Shown piece by piece: positions 7,498-10,932 of a stretch of DNA of 10,932 nt. Numbering within the stretch: position 1 is the first letter of the stretch; each line of letters opens with the position of its first letter. Below the pieces are notes generated by a model. It had not been told where the DNA came from. It did not search any database and saw only the letters and a list, made by a program, of their open reading frames with translations. Source of the DNA: CAIYXV01 sp035506255. GTDB taxonomy: Bacteria; Margulisbacteria; WOR-1; XYC2-FULL-46-14; WPAF01. A program made the position numbers and the translations under genes. The stretch is from contig DATJPS010000098.1 of the NCBI GenBank assembly GCA_035506255.1, positions 1 through 10,932 on the forward strand. Direction: 5' to 3'.

Positions 7498-9147
7498 TTA
7501 ATTATTAAGCAGCAAGGTATAGAGACCGTACGCAATCCCGACCTCGGCGTTCTGGAAACCATAGGTAGCCGAATTCGAAGGGAGCGGGTCCGAATAGAAA
7601 TATGCCCCGTTCTTTCCCTTGCGGTTCTTTGCCAGATCATCAAGTATTACTTCTCCCATTTTCTTTAATTCCGCGTCATTGTCCTTTGCGGCCAGAGCGA
7701 TAAGACCCTGGGCTGCAAGTCCGAACGATCCGGGCTCGTAGCCGGACTTGACCACTTTGCCCAAGTTTACTTTATTGTCCAAAGCCTGAGGGATGGACAC
7801 GCTTGAACCATCGACCGCCCAGTTCTTTTTCATCCACGAAACGAACCGGTCGAGAATCGCTTTGGCGTCCTTATCACCAGTAAGGTAATAGTAATGGGCC
7901 AGATGAGCGAAGGTGCGGTACTGAAAGCCCATCCAGTAGGTGTTGGGATCGGATCCCTCCCAACCGAAAACGCCGTCCTTGAAAAGCGGCATGAAAGGCC
8001 CTGATTGACCGTAACGCTTTGAAAACTCGTTCTGTGCGGCACCCAGGAATTTTACGACGTTCTTTGCCCATTTGGGTCGTCCCATTATTTCCCACGCGGC
8101 CGGGTCTTGGTATCCGGCATACAACTCGTTTATCGTTCCTTTATATGCCAGCGTCGGCGGATTGTCCATTCCCCAGTAGATCGCAAAACGCATAGTATCG
8201 GGGAAGTCCTTGTCGTCATCGGGTGTCATCCCTTCGCTCAAGCCGCTCCTGAGATTGGTCAGGAATTCGTACGGTTTCCCCAGACCGTATTTCCCTGCCC
8301 AATATGCCCCGTTGGCCAGCCACTGGTCGGCGTCGGGAGCGGAAGAGAACGAAGCGACATGATTCCCTCCGCCTTTCTGCCTTAGCGTCAAATCGACCTG
8401 CCCGTTAGGTCCCAGGGCGATGGAAGAATAGGGGGCCGACCGGGGAGTCGGGTTGTACATGTTGTAAACTATGTTCTTTCCGAACACGCCCGATCCTGGC
8501 CTCCCGTCGGGGCAGGTGTTGGACTTTGCTTCACCCGAGACATCGATCAGCCAGTGTATGACAAATGGGCCCTTGCCGAGTTTGGCGTCAGGCAATTGAG
8601 GGCTTTCCGCCCCGTCATGCGGCATCATGAAATAACGGATATAAGCGTATGCTTCCTGGGCGTATTGTTTATTTCCGGTCACGGCACCATAGAGGGTCAT
8701 GAAGTTGAAGAACAGTGCTTGACTTTCAGATGTAGTGGCGCCGCTGTTACAAAGGTGGGTTGCCATGTCCTCGTAGACATGGTAGGCGGCCCGGGCGCGC
8801 GTTCCGTGAATGACGGTCGAAAGCGAAGCGTTCGGCTTGTTGCCATCGTTGTTTACGAAATAGTTGGCCAGCTCACTTAGCGGCGCCAGATATCGGCCTG
8901 AAGTTCTCCGCCCGTCCATCGACATGACCGGCATTATCGGATCGGCATCAGGAACGGAGGATGCGGTGAGCGCGGCGCCAATATTGAAGATATCGGTAGT
9001 GGTCCCCGACGGGTTCGATAAGGAGGTGACCGCCGATGGATAATTTACCGGATTGACCTGTGCTGATGACGTGCATTTACAACTGGCAGGGGCGGTAAGC
9101 AGCGTTCCGATAAAAATAGAATTCCTGACGATAGACCGATAAGTCAT
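7498..9147 (-). CDS. Secreted (alpha/alpha)6-barrel-like protein, possibly a clan GH-M (GH8/GH48-like) glycosidase
   Basis: The protein has 549 residues. The ATG at 9147-9145 follows a good ribosome site, GAGGTGA at 9158-9152. The N-terminus (basic start, then SIFIGTLLTAPAS) looks like a signal peptide. C23 and C25 are present but the sequence before them (APAS) is a poor lipobox, so cleavage near SSA|Q (29/30) is more likely. The segment ATTSESQALFFNFM, then LYGAVTGN, resembles the helix carrying the general acid of GH48 and GH8 (TTSE or TVSE), making E141 the candidate acid. Later parts are rich in Trp and Tyr with helical repeats (GFQYRTFAHLAHYYYLTG; QGLIALAA). The C-terminus FQNAEVGIAYGLYTLLL is like the last helix of such barrels. 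The length fits neither GH8 (usually shorter) nor GH48 (longer), so the family is tentative. It converges on the GH-A-like gene with no bases between the stops and diverges from the transporter genes. Confidence 0.72.
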   Translation of the reverse strand: MTYRSIVRNSIFIGTLLTAPASCKCTSSAQVNPVNYPSAVTSLSNPSGTTTDIFNIGAALTASSVPDADPIMPVMSMDGRRTSGRYLAPLSELANYFVNNDGNKPNASLSTVIHGTRARAAYHVYEDMATHLCNSGATTSESQALFFNFMTLYGAVTGNKQYAQEAYAYIRYFMMPHDGAESPQLPDAKLGKGPFVIHWLIDVSGEAKSNTCPDGRPGSGVFGKNIVYNMYNPTPRSAPYSSIALGPNGQVDLTLRQKGGGNHVASFSSAPDADQWLANGAYWAGKYGLGKPYEFLTNLRSGLSEGMTPDDDKDFPDTMRFAIYWGMDNPPTLAYKGTINELYAGYQDPAAWEIMGRPKWAKNVVKFLGAAQNEFSKRYGQSGPFMPLFKDGVFGWEGSDPNTYWMGFQYRTFAHLAHYYYLTGDKDAKAILDRFVSWMKKNWAVDGSSVSIPQALDNKVNLGKVVKSGYEPGSFGLAAQGLIALAAKDNDAELKKMGEVILDDLAKNRKGKNGAYFYSDPLPSNSATYGFQNAEVGIAYGLYTLLLNN

Positions 9148-9213
9148 TGTTTCACCTCAGCATTATTATCGGGGCCGTTGTAAATATTATTTCAGAAGAG
9201 TTGAAATAGGGCG

Positions 9214-9224
9214 GGAACCGTTCC
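9214..9224. promoter_or_regulatory. Candidate operator: inverted repeat GGAAC-C-GTTCC
   Basis: This is a perfect 5-bp inverted repeat around a single central base, in the gap between the divergent glycosidase and permease genes. It ends 2 bp before the -35 box of the plus-strand promoter and would lie in the spacer of a possible minus-strand promoter. Such a position suits a regulator controlling both directions. No regulator gene is visible in the window, and the site is short enough that chance cannot be excluded. Confidence 0.35.
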
Positions 9225-9226
9225 GC

Positions 9227-9255
9227 TTGCAATTTACCGATCAAAACAGTAGAAT
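9227..9255 (+). promoter_or_regulatory. Sigma70-type promoter for the ABC permease genes
   Basis: TTGCAA (9227-9232) and TAGAAT (9250-9255) are separated by 17 bp. Transcription would begin near 9262, leaving about 127 nt of untranslated leader before the permease ATG at 9389. The -35 hexamer is its own reverse complement. On the minus strand it stands 18 bp from TATTTC (9208-9203), which could be a weaker promoter for the divergent glycosidase. Confidence 0.5.
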
Positions 9256-9320
9256 ATAAAGGTAGAGTCTTGGGAGAATAGGTTTCGGTCATAAGTTGGC
9301 TGTCGTATTCCCCATTAAAG

Positions 9321-9364
9321 CTCCTCGAATATCCAGAATATCCGATTCTAAAATCTGAGAGGAG
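9321..9364 (+). other. Possible leader stem-loop with direct repeats in the permease 5' untranslated region
   Basis: CTCCTC (9321-9326) is complementary to GAGGAG (9359-9364), forming a 6-bp stem that a G-U pair can extend. The loop holds a direct repeat of GAATATCC (9327-9334 and 9336-9343) and a small inner inverted repeat, AGAAT (9335-9339) with ATTCT (9345-9349). GAGGAG is the only strong Shine-Dalgarno-like sequence in the leader, but it lies 24 nt before the ATG. Its role as a ribosome site, and the fold itself, are unproven. Confidence 0.3.
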
Positions 9365-9388
9365 TAGTTCCGCCTGTCGGGACTAAAT

Positions 9389-10327
9389 ATGTTTAAAAAG
9401 CTCTGGAAACGCTTTGTTAAATACAGGATAGCGTACATTTTTATCCTGCCTACCGTGATCGGTATGCTGTTGTTGCATGTTGTGCCGATCTTTCAGGGCA
9501 TCTACATGTCTTTCCTCGATCTTAACCAATTCACTCTCAACCGGTATCTAGGCGCTCCTTTCATCGGCTTAAGGAATTTCTATGACGTTTTGTTGAACGA
9601 TAAAAGCCCGATCCGGCTGGGTCTGGGGGAGGCGGCCCGGAACACTCTAATCTATACGGTGGTCGTTACCTTCGGGACGCTCTTTATCGGTCTGATCGTG
9701 GCGCTGATGGTCAACCGCGAGTTCAAGGGAAAAGGGCTGGTGCGGACCCTCTTCCTTTTTCCCTGGGTTGTGCCGACCTACGTTACCGGCATACTCTGGG
9801 GATTCATGTGGCAAAAAGAGGTCGGCATTATCAACATCATGCTCAAGGACGTTCTGCATATCCTGCCCGAAAAGCCGTTCTGGCTGATCGGGCCGAACAC
9901 GCTCTGGGCGATCATAATCCCTACCATCTGGCGCTACTGGCCGTTCACCATGCTGCTTCTCCTGGCAGGGCTGCAGCAGATACCGGAGGAACTGTACGAG
10001 GCGGCCGATATCGACGGGGCTTCGCCCTGGAGAAAGTTCTGGATGATCACCTGGCCGCTGCTCCGCCCGGTGTGGGCGATCTGCATCCTTTTCGGCCTTA
10101 TATATAATGTATACGGATTCAACATCGTGATCATGATGTTCGGGTTCGGGGCGGGGTTCCCGGGAGAGTGGGGGGATATCCTCATGACCAATATCTTCCG
10201 CAACGCGTTCATGCAATGGAACTTCGGCATGGGGGCGGCGATCTCCGTACTGCTGATGATCACGATGATCATCATTGTCAACATTTGGTTCTATTACTAC
10301 CGTAGGGCAGAGGAGATCAGGGAATAA
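9389..10327 (+). CDS. MalF-type ABC sugar transporter permease
   Basis: This 312-residue inner-membrane protein is one half of a carbohydrate-importer channel (binding-protein-dependent permease, MalF/UgpA class). About six hydrophobic segments are visible, near residues 14-42, 85-108, 118-141, 172-196, 228-252 and 278-303. Between the fourth and fifth lies the cytoplasmic EAA loop that docks on the ATPase: EELYEAADIDGA (200-211) followed by a WPLLRP segment. The loops are short and lack the large P2 domain of E. coli MalF. ATG 9389 gives the typical N-terminus MFKKLWKRF. The nearest ribosome site is weak (GGGA, 6 nt upstream), while a strong GAGGAG lies 24 nt upstream. An in-frame CTG at 9374 is correctly spaced from that site but would be an unusual start. 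The stop overlaps the next start as TAATG, so the two permeases are probably translationally coupled. No binding protein or ATPase gene is visible here. Confidence 0.93.
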   Translation: MFKKLWKRFVKYRIAYIFILPTVIGMLLLHVVPIFQGIYMSFLDLNQFTLNRYLGAPFIGLRNFYDVLLNDKSPIRLGLGEAARNTLIYTVVVTFGTLFIGLIVALMVNREFKGKGLVRTLFLFPWVVPTYVTGILWGFMWQKEVGIINIMLKDVLHILPEKPFWLIGPNTLWAIIIPTIWRYWPFTMLLLLAGLQQIPEELYEAADIDGASPWRKFWMITWPLLRPVWAICILFGLIYNVYGFNIVIMMFGFGAGFPGEWGDILMTNIFRNAFMQWNFGMGAAISVLLMITMIIIVNIWFYYYRRAEEIRE

Positions 10328-10932
10328 TGCCCTATTATCTAAAAAAGAAGGTCATCAAGTGGGCCATCCATTTTGTGATGATCATTTTTCTGCTGGTGAC
10401 CTTGTTCCCGATCGGCTGGATGATGTTCTGCTCGGTCAAGGAGAACCTGGATATATTGATCGGCAAGATCCCGTTGAGCCGCGCGCACAACAACATATAC
10501 GAGATCTTTTCGGACAAGGATAATCTATGGGTAATGACATCGGACGGCGGCATCAATAAATGGGACATCAAAACGCTTAAAGAGAACGGATATGTAACGG
10601 CCCAGACCTCGTCCACCCATTTCCTTATGACCAAAGACAATCTCTGGGTATCGTCCGCCAACAAAGGGTTGCTGCGGTTCGATAAGGACAATCCAAACAA
10701 ATCGAAAGAGTTCAAGCTGCCTCTGCCGGACCTGGACAAGGCTAAGATCGTCAATACCACGCTGGTATCCGGATGGGGCAAGATCTATTTCACGGTCCAG
10801 TACCAGGGCTACGAAGGGTTGATAGAGTTCGATCCGAAAACGGAAAAAGCCGCCCGGGTGTTCAACCTGGCCAATAAGCTTTCCCCCATTCAGGTCCGCT
10901 CTCTATTGCCGGTGGGGGGCAAACTCTGGATC
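10327..10932 (+). CDS. Partial MalG-type permease with a beta-propeller-like insertion after the first membrane segment
   Basis: The frame is open from the ATG at 10327 to the window end: 202 residues, C-terminus missing. Residues 1-50 match the start of MalG-class permeases: a basic N-terminus, a membrane segment (about 12-34) ending LFPIGWMMFCSVKE, and ILIGKIPL where the first extracytoplasmic loop begins. Instead of the usual short loop, repeated beta-rich units follow: DNLWVMTSDGGINKWD (65-80), DNLWVSSANKGLLRFD (104-119), GKIYFTVQ to GLIEFDPKTEK (151-174), and the start of another at GGKLWI (197-202). The NLWV...G(I/L)..(W/F)D pattern is that of Reg_prop/YWTD-like propeller blades known from sensor proteins. 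At least three units are present. Downstream membrane segments and the EAA loop should lie past the edge. The alternative is a membrane-anchored propeller that is not a permease, but the MalG signature and TAATG coupling to the MalF-type gene argue for a permease. Confidence 0.8.
   Translation, partial: MPYYLKKKVIKWAIHFVMIIFLLVTLFPIGWMMFCSVKENLDILIGKIPLSRAHNNIYEIFSDKDNLWVMTSDGGINKWDIKTLKENGYVTAQTSSTHFLMTKDNLWVSSANKGLLRFDKDNPNKSKEFKLPLPDLDKAKIVNTTLVSGWGKIYFTVQYQGYEGLIEFDPKTEKAARVFNLANKLSPIQVRSLLPVGGKLWI

Noticed and set aside
9073..9147. Lipoprotein signal for the minus-strand glycosidase (C23 or C25)
   Set aside because: The residues before C23 are P-A-S rather than an L/V/I-led lipobox, and those before C25 fit even less well. 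Ordinary signal peptidase cleavage after SSA seems more likely.
9647..10216. A 189-codon minus-strand frame opposite the MalF-type permease
   Set aside because: It is highly charged, has no family resemblance, and lies entirely within a clear permease gene.

Overview
The window is about 10.9 kb of gene-dense bacterial DNA, moderately GC-rich, carrying a carbohydrate-processing locus. Six protein-coding genes fill nearly all of it; the first and last run off the window edges. No RNA genes, insertion sequences or CRISPR arrays are visible. No universal marker gene is present, so the host cannot be named. Divergent family members, compact gene packing (abutting and overlapping stops and starts), secreted glycosidases with a cytosolic phosphorylase, and a short heptamer array inside a gene would suit an uncultivated candidate-phylum bacterium. 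That is a guess, not a result.

Layout: (1) 1-1847, minus strand, a partial protein joining the N-terminal half of a glycogen/starch synthase (GT5 type) to a GlnD-like HD domain. (2) A 93-bp divergent gap holds a strong sigma70-type promoter that would start transcripts almost at the next ATG. (3) 1941-4370, plus strand, a cytosolic GH94 cellobiose/cellodextrin-type phosphorylase with intact catalytic residues and a small heptamer-repeat insertion. (4) 4354-7497, plus strand, overlapping the phosphorylase by 17 bp, a large secreted protein with two tandem CBM-like domains, a clan GH-A-like glycosidase barrel and a C-terminal beta domain. (5) 7498-9147, minus strand, converging on it with no gap, a secreted (alpha/alpha)6-barrel-like protein resembling clan GH-M (GH8/GH48). 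(6) A 241-bp divergent regulatory region. (7) 9389-10327, plus strand, a MalF-type ABC sugar permease. (8) From 10327 to the end, overlapping it by 1 bp, a MalG-type permease whose first extracytoplasmic loop appears to carry an inserted beta-propeller.

Together the genes suggest a beta-glucan (cellulose or cello-oligosaccharide type) utilisation locus. Exported glycosidases would cut polymer outside, an ABC importer would bring in oligosaccharides, and the GH94 enzyme would phosphorolyse them inside to sugar-1-phosphate. The GT5-HD protein may link this carbon flow to storage or regulation; that part is inference. The most unusual item is the MalG-like permease with a propeller-like segment directly after transmembrane segment 1, followed by the GT5-HD fusion.
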